Assembly: GCA_046346845.1 (NCBI GenBank)
Contig: JAXMHH010000001.1
Location: 372,001-436,000 of the forward strand
Reading direction: 5' to 3'
DNA length: 64,000 nt
DNA from: DSSB01 sp046346845
GTDB lineage: Bacteria > UBA10199 > DSSB01
How positions within the stretch are numbered: position 1 is the stretch's first letter; every line of letters starts with the position of its first letter. Shown piece by piece: positions 40,135-48,614 of the stretch. Below the pieces are notes generated by a model, which had not been told where the DNA came from, did not search any database, and was given only the letters and a program-made list of their open reading frames with translations. The translations under genes were made by a program, and so were the position numbers.

Positions 40135-40650
40135 TCAGGCATTGGCTTGGAGGTATTGCTGCGCCAGGTCAAAATAGTGCTCGGCCGAAAGACGCAGGCG
40201 AGTCAACTCGTCCTCGCTCAAGGGGCGTACCACCTTACAGGGAGCGCCCAGGGCCAGGACCCTGGGGGGGATCACGGTGCCGGGGGTCACCAAGGCGCCG
40301 GCCCCGATCATGCTCTCCTCCCCGATCTCGGCCCCGTCCAGGATCACCGAGCCCATGCCGATCAGGGCGAGCTTTTTGACCCAGCAGCCGTGCAGGATCA
40401 CCCGGTGACCCACCGTGACTTCGTCCTCGATCACGGTGGCATGGGTGCCACCGGTGACGTGGAGGGTGCAATTGTCCTGGATATTGGTCTTTTTCCCGAT
40501 CCGGATGGGGAAGACATCACCCCGCACCACGGTATTGAACCAAATCGAGGACCCTTCCCCGAGGACCACGTCCCCGATCACATGGGACCCTTCCGCGAGG
40601 AAGACCTGAGGACCGACCACCGGCCATTTATCTTGAAAAGGATGGATCAT
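40135..40650 (-). CDS. Gamma-carbonic-anhydrase-like left-handed beta-helix protein
   Basis: 171 residues. Hexapeptide-repeat pattern throughout (VFLAEGSHVIGDVVLGEGSSIWFNTVVRGD). The metal-site histidines of the gamma-CA fold are visible in NCTLHVTGGTHATVIEDEVTVGHRVILHGC. The acidic loop needed for high activity in Cam is not seen, as in CamH/YrdA-type proteins, which may or may not hydrate CO2. The ATG overlaps the stop of the VanZ-like gene (TGATG), which decides the start; a GTG 9 bp earlier is possible. Last gene of the miaB operon. Confidence 0.88.
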   Translation of the reverse strand: MIHPFQDKWPVVGPQVFLAEGSHVIGDVVLGEGSSIWFNTVVRGDVFPIRIGKKTNIQDNCTLHVTGGTHATVIEDEVTVGHRVILHGCWVKKLALIGMGSVILDGAEIGEESMIGAGALVTPGTVIPPRVLALGAPCKVVRPLSEDELTRLRLSAEHYFDLAQQYLQANA

Positions 40651-41045
40651 CAGCAGCACTTTTGCTGGGCGTCCGGGTATAGCTTGTGAGAACCGTAGAG
40701 CATCGTGCCCAATACGACGAAGAGCGCGGCGCCCAGGTAGGCCCCCGCCAAATCCGCCATTGCGTCATAGGGGGACGCGCTTCGCCCCGGGACGAAATAC
40801 TGGTGCAGCTCATCGAAGACTCCCAGCGCGGTCGCCATCAGCCCGCCCAAAAAGATGCCCATCCCGCGGGAAAGATTCCAGCTGAGCAGGACGCCGCGGG
40901 TGGCGAAGAATCCCATCAGGGCGTATTCGAGGACATGCAGGACCTTGTCGACGCCGGGACGGACCTGAACCGGGATCGAGGACAAGATAAAGATAAGGGC
41001 GAAGTATGCAATGACAGGCCCCCAGTTTTTAAATAGTTTTTTCAT
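40650..41045 (-). CDS. VanZ-like membrane protein
   Basis: 131 residues with about four membrane helices. The family signature DELHQYFVPGRSASPYDAMADLAGAYLG is well kept, preceded by DKVLHVLEYALMGF. VanZ-like proteins are widespread small membrane proteins, named after a teicoplanin-resistance gene, whose role is generally unknown. The start at 41045 lies 2 bp past the stop of the upstream bifunctional nuclease gene; an upstream in-frame start at 41105 is inside that gene and less likely. Confidence 0.85.
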   Translation of the reverse strand: MKKLFKNWGPVIAYFALIFILSSIPVQVRPGVDKVLHVLEYALMGFFATRGVLLSWNLSRGMGIFLGGLMATALGVFDELHQYFVPGRSASPYDAMADLAGAYLGAALFVVLGTMLYGSHKLYPDAQQKCC

Positions 41046-41047
41046 AT

Positions 41048-41563
41048 TCACATCTTGTATTTGCCGAAATCCTCCGGGGAGAGGTTTTCCAGGATTTCCG
41101 TCCATTTCTGTTGTTTGGCCTTGTCCTCGTCCAGGCTTTTCGAAAGGTCGATGCGCCGCGATTTTTCCATGACCCGGCGGTCGACGAAGATCGGCGAGCC
41201 GGTTCGCAGGGCCATGGCGATGGCGTCGCTGGGCCGGGCGTCCATCACGATCTCTTCCTCGTCGTGCTTGAGGAAGATCTTGGCGTAAAAGGTGTTGTCG
41301 GCCAGGTCATTGACCTCCACCTTGGAGACCTCGACCTCCAGCTCGCGCAGGATATTGCGCAGCAGGTCGTGGGTCATGGGCCGAGCCAACTGGATCTTCT
41401 CCAGCTCGGTCGCAATGGCCGAGGCCTCGATCAGGCCGATCCAGATGGGCAAGGCCATCTTTTCCTCGAAATCCTTCAAGATGATGATCGGCATATTGGT
41501 GAAGGGATCGATGGTCAGACCCGTCACCTTCATGCGAATCAAGGGGGCTTGCTCATCCGACAT
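41048..41563 (-). CDS. Bifunctional nuclease (DUF151) family protein
   Basis: 171 residues. The family features are clear: LPIWIGLIEASAIATELE, RPMTHDLLRNILRELEVEVSKVEVNDL, then FYAKIFL and the DARPSDAIAMALRTGSPIFVD block. BFN proteins have been described with DNase and RNase activity in plants; bacterial members are mostly unstudied. It overlaps the end of miaB by 11 bp, and a DUF151 gene next to miaB is a recurrent neighbourhood, which suggests cotranscription rather than shared function. Confidence 0.9.
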   Translation of the reverse strand: MSDEQAPLIRMKVTGLTIDPFTNMPIIILKDFEEKMALPIWIGLIEASAIATELEKIQLARPMTHDLLRNILRELEVEVSKVEVNDLADNTFYAKIFLKHDEEEIVMDARPSDAIAMALRTGSPIFVDRRVMEKSRRIDLSKSLDEDKAKQQKWTEILENLSPEDFGKYKM

Positions 41564-42896
41564 CTTTGACTCCGATCAGGGAATTGGGTCCGGCGTGCCG
41601 GATCCGAATTTTTTGTAGGGTCCCCACATCCGGCTCCGCGCCCGCGAAGTGGACCACGTGATTTTGGCTGCTGCGGCCGTAATAGGTATCGCCCTGCCGG
41701 GAGGGGCCTTCCACCAAGACCTCCAGACTTTTACCCTCCCATTGGGCATTCTTCTCCAAGCCGATGCGGTTTTGCAAGGCCTGGAGCCGCTGCAGGCGCT
41801 CCTGCTTCGCCTCTAAGGGGACGTCGTCACGGAAGTACAGGCCGGCCGTGGTCTTGGGCCGCTCGGAGTAGACGAAGGAATAGATCGAATCGTAGCGGAC
41901 CTCTTCCAGCAGGCTCAGGGTCTCTTGGAACTCCGCCTCGGTCTCTCCGCAGAACCCGACGATCACGTCGGTGCTCAGGGCCAGTTCCGGCGCCGCCTCC
42001 CGCAGCCGGCGAAGCTTGCCAAGGTATTCGGCCCGCGTATAGCCGCGGTACATGCGCTCCAGCACCGCGTCGGAACCCGACTGCACCGGCAGGTGGAAAT
42101 GCGCCGCGAGCTTCCGGTTGCGACGGAATTCTTCAATCAATTCGTCGGAGAGATCCTTGGGATGCGAGGTGGTGAAACGCAATCGCTGGATAGCGGTCTC
42201 TTCGGAAAGCCGTCGCAGCAGCTTGGCGAAGGACAGGGCGCGGGGGTCCCTGGCATGGCGCCCCACCCCATAGGAATTGACGTTTTGCCCCAATAGGGTC
42301 ACCTCGAGGGTGCCTTGCTCGGCCAAGCCCCTCACCTCCGCGACGATCTCGTCCGGGTCGCGGCAGACCTCGCGCCCCCGCACGAAGGGCACGATGCAAA
42401 AGGAGCAGAAATTGTCGCAGCCCTTCATGATGGTCACGAAGGCCTTGAGGGCGTTTTCCTCCTCGTCGGGCAGGAGGTTCAAGAATTGGTATTCCTCGCG
42501 CTTCTCCAGCTTGACCGCGGCGAGGTGCTGCCCCCCTTCCCTGCGGACCTTCGCGATCAGCTCGGGAAGCTTGGCGGTATGGTCGGGGCCCACGACCAGG
42601 TCCAGGTAGGGAAAGCGCTTTTGCAGATGCATCCCCTCCGCCTGGGCCTGGCAACCGGTGACCCCCAGCACGATTTCCGGATGCTTCAGCTTGAGGGAAC
42701 GGAAACGCCCGATATCGCTGTAGACCTTTTGGCTGGCCTTCTCCCGGATGCTGCAGGTGTTGACGAGGATCACCGCGGCCTCTTCCGGGTCTTCCGTCGG
42801 TCGGTAGCCCTCGCGCGCGAGCAAGCGGCCCATTTGGGAGCCGTCCAGCTCGTTCATCTGGCAACCGTAGGTTTTGAGATAATACTTCGGGGTCAT
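41553..42896 (-). CDS. miaB: tRNA-2-methylthio-N6-dimethylallyladenosine synthase
   Basis: 447 residues, the normal length. The N-terminal methylthiotransferase domain has its three cluster cysteines (TYGCQMNELDGS, NTCSIREKA, TGCQAQ). The radical SAM domain has GCDNFCSFCIVPFVRG, and a C-terminal TRAM domain (about 375-440) follows. The enzyme adds a methylthio group to i6A37 of tRNAs reading UNN codons. First gene of a four-gene minus-strand operon. NELDG replaces the common NE(Y/H)DSE only slightly. Confidence 0.96.
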   Translation of the reverse strand: MTPKYYLKTYGCQMNELDGSQMGRLLAREGYRPTEDPEEAAVILVNTCSIREKASQKVYSDIGRFRSLKLKHPEIVLGVTGCQAQAEGMHLQKRFPYLDLVVGPDHTAKLPELIAKVRREGGQHLAAVKLEKREEYQFLNLLPDEEENALKAFVTIMKGCDNFCSFCIVPFVRGREVCRDPDEIVAEVRGLAEQGTLEVTLLGQNVNSYGVGRHARDPRALSFAKLLRRLSEETAIQRLRFTTSHPKDLSDELIEEFRRNRKLAAHFHLPVQSGSDAVLERMYRGYTRAEYLGKLRRLREAAPELALSTDVIVGFCGETEAEFQETLSLLEEVRYDSIYSFVYSERPKTTAGLYFRDDVPLEAKQERLQRLQALQNRIGLEKNAQWEGKSLEVLVEGPSRQGDTYYGRSSQNHVVHFAGAEPDVGTLQKIRIRHAGPNSLIGVKDVG

Positions 42897-42990
42897 ATGA
42901 GCGCGAAAATCCGTCCTGATTTCCGAGCTCTACCTATCTTGAGGGCTGGGTGTCAACTGGCACCGGCACTAGGGCTGGCGGAAGCTTTCC

Positions 42991-45900
42991 TCAGCTGGAC
43001 GGGTTCGAGGTCGAGGCGCCGAGCCGCAGGGCCAAGGCGCTGCGCGGGGCCGGGCGCAGCCCCGTAGTCAGGCTCAAACCGTTGGCCAAGGAGCGTTCGC
43101 GGGCCGGCCGCAATTGGGCCTCGGCCAGGGCGCGAATCTCGGGATCGACGATCGTGCCCGCGCCGTCGACCAGGCCGATGCGACGCCCCACCGCTAGGTA
43201 GGGTTCGGCCGCGGCCGGGTCCGATCCGCTCTGGGCCTGGAGGATCCGCAGGGCCAAACCGACCCTCCGCTGCCGCAAGATCTCGGCCTCGCTGGGCGAG
43301 TGGCCGGGAAAGAGACGCCGGAGCGCGGCCGCCTCGCCGCCGGGGCGCAGCGTGCCGCGCTCGTCGAAGAGCTCGCGCAGCGCCGCGTTTTCAGGCAGCT
43401 CGAATTGGACCACCGAGACCAGGTCGTTGCGCAACACGTGCAGGGATATCCGGTCGAGGATCTGCTCTACCTCGGCCCGGCTCAACCGATAACCGCTGAA
43501 TTGCCGCTGGATATAGGCGACTTGGTCCTCGTGGGCCCCGGGGCCGGAGAAACGCCGCGCCACCGCGGGGTCTTGCAGCTGTTCCAGGACGTCCCGAACC
43601 GGCAGTTCGCGTCCGTCCGGCAATCGGACGTTCACGAGGCGGTTTTCTCCGCGCAGAAAACTCCAATCGACCTGGGTATAGAAAGATTCCTCCAGGTTGG
43701 CGCCGCCCGTGCCGAACAGCAGGGAATGCCGGAGGGTCTCGTCGGCTCGCTCGGAAGTCTGCTGCGAAAAGCTGCGCAGCTCTTCCCGGGCCCGATCTTG
43801 GTAGCGGTTGGGCCGGAAGCCGAAGCCATCCAACTCGACGGAATCCCACCACGCGGAGACCTGCGGGGCGATCATCTCGAAGGCGCCGTCCACGACGCGG
43901 TGGAGGGTCCCTTCATCGGCGTTGTGGAGCTGGTTGGCGCGTTGATAGATCATGTTGCGGGTTACCGAACCGCCCGCGCCGTACTGCCAACGGTTGTAGC
44001 CGGAAAAGGCCATGTCGGCGATGAACCCGGCGGCGAAGGCTCGGCTGGCCCAGCGCAGGCCGGCGGTCTCGAAGATGGCCGGACCGCGGCCGCCCACTCC
44101 GATCCGGTAGAGGTCGGGCAGGAAGAAAGAACCGAAGCGGATCGCGCTGCGCGCCCGGGAGCCTTCGGCGAATTGGCTGCCGATCGTGCGGTCGACGATC
44201 GCGGAGGCCATCAGGCCGGGGCCCATGCCCCATGCCGCACGGAAGGGCATGGTGACCAGGCCCCGGGTGCCGTTCCAGGCGATGCGGCCGAGGCCGCCCG
44301 TCAGGCCGAAATTCCGGGTGAGCGAGTCGAACAGCGCGCGACCCAGGCTGCTGCGCGCCTCGAAGCTGAACTGCACGGCCGCCTCGCCGCCCGCGGCGAC
44401 GGCCCGGGTCTCGACGAAATTAAAAGCCGACCCCAGGGAGCGGTTCAGGAAAACCTCGGTGCCGGCCGAGGTCACGTTCCCCGCGATATGGCTCAGCCCC
44501 ACCACGAACATGAAACGCTCTTGCGGGTGGTTGCGCGCGTCCAGCCCGACGACGTCGGCGAGCTGCTCGGCGCCGAGCAGGCTGACCAAGCCCATGGCCA
44601 GGCCGGGCCCGCCCTCGCGCAGCCGGTTGTGGAAGGTGTCGCGGAAGGCATCGCCCCGCTCGGCCATGAAGGTGCGTCCTTCGGGGCTCTGCACCCATTC
44701 CCGCAGCCGTTCCACCGTCATGCGCTCGCTGACGATCCGGGAAAGCGATTCGCGGTTCTCGACGCCGGAGGCGGCGGCGATCAAGTGAGGGATGCGCGAA
44801 GGCAAGATGCCCAGGCGTCGCGCGAATTGGTTCAAGTCGGTTTGCAGATAGGCCGGGGAGTCCACCCGCCGAACCTCGCCGGAGAGCGAGGACATCGGAC
44901 GTACCCCGCTGTCCCCCGCGACGTCGCCGCCCCCCGCCGGCGCTGCAGCCGGACGAGGCGCCGGACCCCGCAGCACCGCAGAGCGGGTATTCGTATGGGG
45001 AAGCAAGGTCCCCGCCAAGCCCCGGCTGCGATAGGGCGGCGGGCTCTCTCCCACCTTCCGGACGAACTCCCGGTCGGCGGTGGTCTGAGCCCAATCCAAG
45101 AGGCCCGACAATCTGCCTTGGCCGCCCGGAACGGCGCTCCGGGCGTCGTGAATGGCCTCGACCAATTGCGGATACAGCGAACGGAATTCCTCGGGGGCCA
45201 GTTGGGCGGTGCTGCGGCGCAGGACGTCGACGGCCTTGAAACCGGTGTAGACCCGGCGCAGCGCGGTGTCTTGATTGCCGGTGGTGCTCGCTTCGAGATA
45301 ACTTTGCAGGTTCTGCACGAAGACGCTGTCCGCCCCATGGCGGGCGCGCGCGGCGCTCAGCAGGGCATCGTTGATCCTGCCGAAATTCCACTCGATCAAC
45401 AGGGCGCGGCTGCGCTCGGGATCGGCGTTCAGCTGGGAGAAGACGAAGCGCTCGACCAAGGGCACTTGGCGGAGTTCCGGACTGACCGGCCGGGTCGCCT
45501 CGATCCGCTCGTGAAAGGCGTTTTCCAGGCCCGCGGCGTGATCGCCTCGGCGGTTGTAGGCCTCCCAGGCCTCGCGGAAATAGTGGAATTGGCCGTTGGG
45601 AAAGAGGGTCTCGAGGTAGCGCGGGTTGATGCTCCCGTCTTCCCGCATCGGGGGCTCCTCGGGATTGAAGCCCTTGCTCCGCAAGACTTCGTCGGTAAAA
45701 CCTTTCTCAAGCAGGGCCTCCCGGATCCTGGCGAACATCCGGTTCACCCGTTCCGGGGTGCCTTCCAGGGAGGGAAGGCTGTCGCGGTCGGCACGGATGG
45801 CCTCGGCGAAAGGCGCGAGCTTGTCCCAATGCGGATAGATGCGCTCGGGATGCTCGGTGCCCTCCATCACTCCCTTGGCGATCGCGAGATCCAGCACCCC

Positions 45901-48183
45901 GTCGATGTCCAAGACGCCGCCGGGATCGCTGTGGTTGGGCGCGAGGGAGGACTTGATGCCCAGACGGGATTCGAGGATCCGCTCGCTAAGCTCAAGGCTC
46001 AAGCCGGCGCTGGGCACCTTTTGCCGAAACACCCTCTGTCGAAACTGCAAGGCCACCGAACGCGGCAGCAGGTCGCCGAAAAAGAAATGGAAGCCGTCCA
46101 GCAAGGTCGGGGAGGTGCGGACGGATCGCGCCAGATTGGATCCAAGGATGCGTAGGCGCTCGGAAAAACCGACATTGCGGCGAAAGATCTCGTCCGAGTT
46201 CATCCCGAACAGGATTTCGCCGATGATGCTGAGCTTGGACCGCGACTTCGAGCCGTCGGCCATGGACTTTCGCGAATCGAAGATCGCCTGCAGCAGGGCC
46301 CAGGGCACTCGCGCGGTGTCGCCGGGATAGGTATAGGCATTGCCCTCTTTGGAGGGATCGCTCACCCCTTCATTCTGCCCCTCGACGTGGTAGTTCTTGG
46401 CCCCGTCGTGGAGCAACCGGCTGCGGGAATTCGCCGCGACGATCCAGTCGACCAGCCTGCGCTCCGGATGGTGGACAATGCGCTCCATGTCGATGAGCGG
46501 GTTGTCCCCGAAGCCGGTCACCACCGGCTCGTCGTGATAGGGCGAGGCCTCGATCCCGCGACGCAGGCCCTCAGTCATCGTACCGGCCTGGGGTTCGAAG
46601 CGAAAGGTCTTGCCCCGGCTTTTGATCTCGTCGGCGTAAAACTCCACGAAACGGTTGAAGACGATTTTGGAATCCGGGGTTCCCACCACGACGACGTGCT
46701 CCAGGCCCTCGGACATGAGCCCGTTCATCAATTGGTAGGCCAAGGAAGGCACCCCGCGGACGGGAATGGTGAACTTCGAGGGCTCGATGCCGCGGAACAG
46801 GGGGTTGGGGACGGCTCCCTTGTTGATCTCGTTCTCCGCATAACGCACGATCTCCCTCAATACCTCCGGACGGTCCTCGTTGCCCGGGTCGTAGCCCGCG
46901 AGGATGACCATCTGCCGGAGGGGACTGGAACTTCCGGCGGTGCGTTGGATGTCATGAGAGAAACGGGAGGCGTCGGGGCTGTACTGACGCGGCTCGGCCT
47001 CCCCACCCATGCCGAACAGGCGGGAAAACTTCCTCAGCCCGTAGTTGAACCAATCGATCCGATGATAGCCGGGCCGGCTGGTGCCGTTGCTGCCAATGTT
47101 GCGGAACGTCTGCCGCCCCATCCGCGCGTTGAAGCTCAAGAACCGGGGAATGCCCCCCAACAGTCGACTGGAGCGGCTGCGCCCGCCCTCCCCCCAGACG
47201 AATTGCAGCTGCATCACGTTTTCCGAGGTGATCGACTCCGGATTCATCTCGATCCCGGGGTGGATGGAGGGGGCGTAGGCCTTCAATTCGCGGTGCGTCT
47301 CGAGGTAGCGCCGCACCGCAGGGGCGAGGATCTCGGGCACCCAGGGTTCTAGGCGGGCGTATTGCCTGGGCCCTTTGGGCCAATCGAAAAAGCGATAGGT
47401 CTCGTAGGCGAAGAACTGCAGGCGGAACCAGCGACGCGCCAGATCCTCGGCATGGAAGGTCGGGCGTCCCGCCAAGGTGTCGACGGCGTGTTCCAAGAAC
47501 CTCGCCTTGTTGTCGATGGACCAGCGTTCGAATTCGGCCCGCACCTCGGGATCCGGGTCTAAAAAGACGTAACTTTCGGAGTCCGGCAAGAGTGCCGCGC
47601 GCAGACTGAAATAGGGCTCGTTGCCGGAACGCAACACCCAACGGTCGAGCACGCCCATCTTCAAGGGCACGGGGCCGGCGCGCGTCTCGAGAGCCAGGTT
47701 GAAATAAACCATGCCGTGGCGAGCCCGATCGATGTTTTCCTGAAGGGTCTGTTCGCTCCAACCCATCAGGGGCTGGAGATTCCTCAGGATGCTTTCGGCG
47801 TCCCCCACCACGTTGATGTCGGGCTTTTGGTCGGGATTCCAGGAGGATAATGGCAGCTCCGGATGCAAGTGGCCTGGAAAGGACCCCAGCAGTTGCACGA
47901 TCTGGGCGCCCGGGCCCAATTGGCCGCGGACGAAGTCTTCGATCAGGGCGTCTCGGATATCGCCCAGGGTCTCGATGGGACGCGGGCTCCGGATAGGGTT
48001 GCGAAATTCGGGACGAAGATTCAACAGCGGAGGCGGTCGGAACAATATCGAAGCCCGGGGTCCCGATTCCGGACCCGAGGGGGGAGAGTCTCCAGTGCCT
48101 CCGACTTCAGTGGCGGAAGGAACCTCGGAAGTGATCGTCGTTACCGGCCCCGAGCCATGGGGCGACCTGATGGGGGGAGTCAT
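42991..48183 (-). CDS. Giant protein 3 with two nucleotidyltransferase-like segments
   Basis: 1730 residues, not recognised as a whole. Residues 1-50: disordered. About 75-270: resembles a polymerase-beta-type nucleotidyltransferase, with QLLGSFPG followed by KPDINVVGDAES in the GS...DxD positions, the second acidic residue being Asn. About 424-775: resembles a GT-A sugar-nucleotidyltransferase: QMVILAGYDPG, SKFTIPVRGVPSLAYQLMNG, HVVVVGTPDS, PQAGTMTEGLRRGIEAS, PVVTGFGDNPLID. About 800-1130: helical. About 1190-1460: Ala/Gly-rich hydrophobic helices. About 1530-1580: a motif shared with giant protein 4 (DQVAYIQRQFSGYRLS). No signal peptide. AAAGG lies near the start. Divergent from giant 4 (431 bp apart). 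Confidence 0.68.
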   Translation of the reverse strand: MTPPIRSPHGSGPVTTITSEVPSATEVGGTGDSPPSGPESGPRASILFRPPPLLNLRPEFRNPIRSPRPIETLGDIRDALIEDFVRGQLGPGAQIVQLLGSFPGHLHPELPLSSWNPDQKPDINVVGDAESILRNLQPLMGWSEQTLQENIDRARHGMVYFNLALETRAGPVPLKMGVLDRWVLRSGNEPYFSLRAALLPDSESYVFLDPDPEVRAEFERWSIDNKARFLEHAVDTLAGRPTFHAEDLARRWFRLQFFAYETYRFFDWPKGPRQYARLEPWVPEILAPAVRRYLETHRELKAYAPSIHPGIEMNPESITSENVMQLQFVWGEGGRSRSSRLLGGIPRFLSFNARMGRQTFRNIGSNGTSRPGYHRIDWFNYGLRKFSRLFGMGGEAEPRQYSPDASRFSHDIQRTAGSSSPLRQMVILAGYDPGNEDRPEVLREIVRYAENEINKGAVPNPLFRGIEPSKFTIPVRGVPSLAYQLMNGLMSEGLEHVVVVGTPDSKIVFNRFVEFYADEIKSRGKTFRFEPQAGTMTEGLRRGIEASPYHDEPVVTGFGDNPLIDMERIVHHPERRLVDWIVAANSRSRLLHDGAKNYHVEGQNEGVSDPSKEGNAYTYPGDTARVPWALLQAIFDSRKSMADGSKSRSKLSIIGEILFGMNSDEIFRRNVGFSERLRILGSNLARSVRTSPTLLDGFHFFFGDLLPRSVALQFRQRVFRQKVPSAGLSLELSERILESRLGIKSSLAPNHSDPGGVLDIDGVLDLAIAKGVMEGTEHPERIYPHWDKLAPFAEAIRADRDSLPSLEGTPERVNRMFARIREALLEKGFTDEVLRSKGFNPEEPPMREDGSINPRYLETLFPNGQFHYFREAWEAYNRRGDHAAGLENAFHERIEATRPVSPELRQVPLVERFVFSQLNADPERSRALLIEWNFGRINDALLSAARARHGADSVFVQNLQSYLEASTTGNQDTALRRVYTGFKAVDVLRRSTAQLAPEEFRSLYPQLVEAIHDARSAVPGGQGRLSGLLDWAQTTADREFVRKVGESPPPYRSRGLAGTLLPHTNTRSAVLRGPAPRPAAAPAGGGDVAGDSGVRPMSSLSGEVRRVDSPAYLQTDLNQFARRLGILPSRIPHLIAAASGVENRESLSRIVSERMTVERLREWVQSPEGRTFMAERGDAFRDTFHNRLREGGPGLAMGLVSLLGAEQLADVVGLDARNHPQERFMFVVGLSHIAGNVTSAGTEVFLNRSLGSAFNFVETRAVAAGGEAAVQFSFEARSSLGRALFDSLTRNFGLTGGLGRIAWNGTRGLVTMPFRAAWGMGPGLMASAIVDRTIGSQFAEGSRARSAIRFGSFFLPDLYRIGVGGRGPAIFETAGLRWASRAFAAGFIADMAFSGYNRWQYGAGGSVTRNMIYQRANQLHNADEGTLHRVVDGAFEMIAPQVSAWWDSVELDGFGFRPNRYQDRAREELRSFSQQTSERADETLRHSLLFGTGGANLEESFYTQVDWSFLRGENRLVNVRLPDGRELPVRDVLEQLQDPAVARRFSGPGAHEDQVAYIQRQFSGYRLSRAEVEQILDRISLHVLRNDLVSVVQFELPENAALRELFDERGTLRPGGEAAALRRLFPGHSPSEAEILRQRRVGLALRILQAQSGSDPAAAEPYLAVGRRIGLVDGAGTIVDPEIRALAEAQLRPARERSLANGLSLTTGLRPAPRSALALRLGASTSNPSS

Positions 48184-48614
48184 GCGAAACCTTTACCTCG
48201 AAAAAAAAGCCTAAAAGACCCAGCGCCAAAGGATATGTACTGAATGGTTACTTCGGCGTTATCGCGAATCGAATTCAATAGTTGTTAAATTTTTTGGGAG
48301 GCAGGCCTAGCGCGGTTTTGCGGACCCTGTAAAGAGGCTTGTCCTGCCAAATTGCGTCAAAACAAAACCGCCAACGGCGGACCAGAAATTTAGCGTCATG
48401 GGTCGGGAGCATGGATACAGGCCAGGGGGCTCCTGCCAAACCGGGCCTTTTTTTCCCCATCCAGTTATCCACAGACCAAGGCACCCGAATTCCTCCTAAG
48501 TGCCGCAGCGCATTAAAGAAATTTCTTCCTTGCACTGCAACTTTCCCTGGATTTTCCCGATATAATTCCTGTAAGTGTCGTTCATCTAGGACCGTTCGAG
48601 GAGAGGTTTTTGAC
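48184..48614. promoter_or_regulatory. Divergent intergenic region with DnaA-box-like site and a -10 element
   Basis: 431 bp between giant genes 3 and 4, without a credible gene. It holds a perfect TTATCCACA (48465-48473), a small ACCGCC/GGCGGT-type hairpin near 48367-48381, and a perfect TATAAT (48561-48566) about 50 bp before giant gene 4. No good -35 lies at the right distance (TTGCAC at 48530 is 25 bp away). Confidence 0.35.

Noticed and set aside
43300..46155. A 951-codon plus-strand frame opposite giant gene 3
   Set aside because: Same reason: an antisense shadow with no motifs; the minus-strand frame continues far beyond it on both sides and carries recognisable segments.
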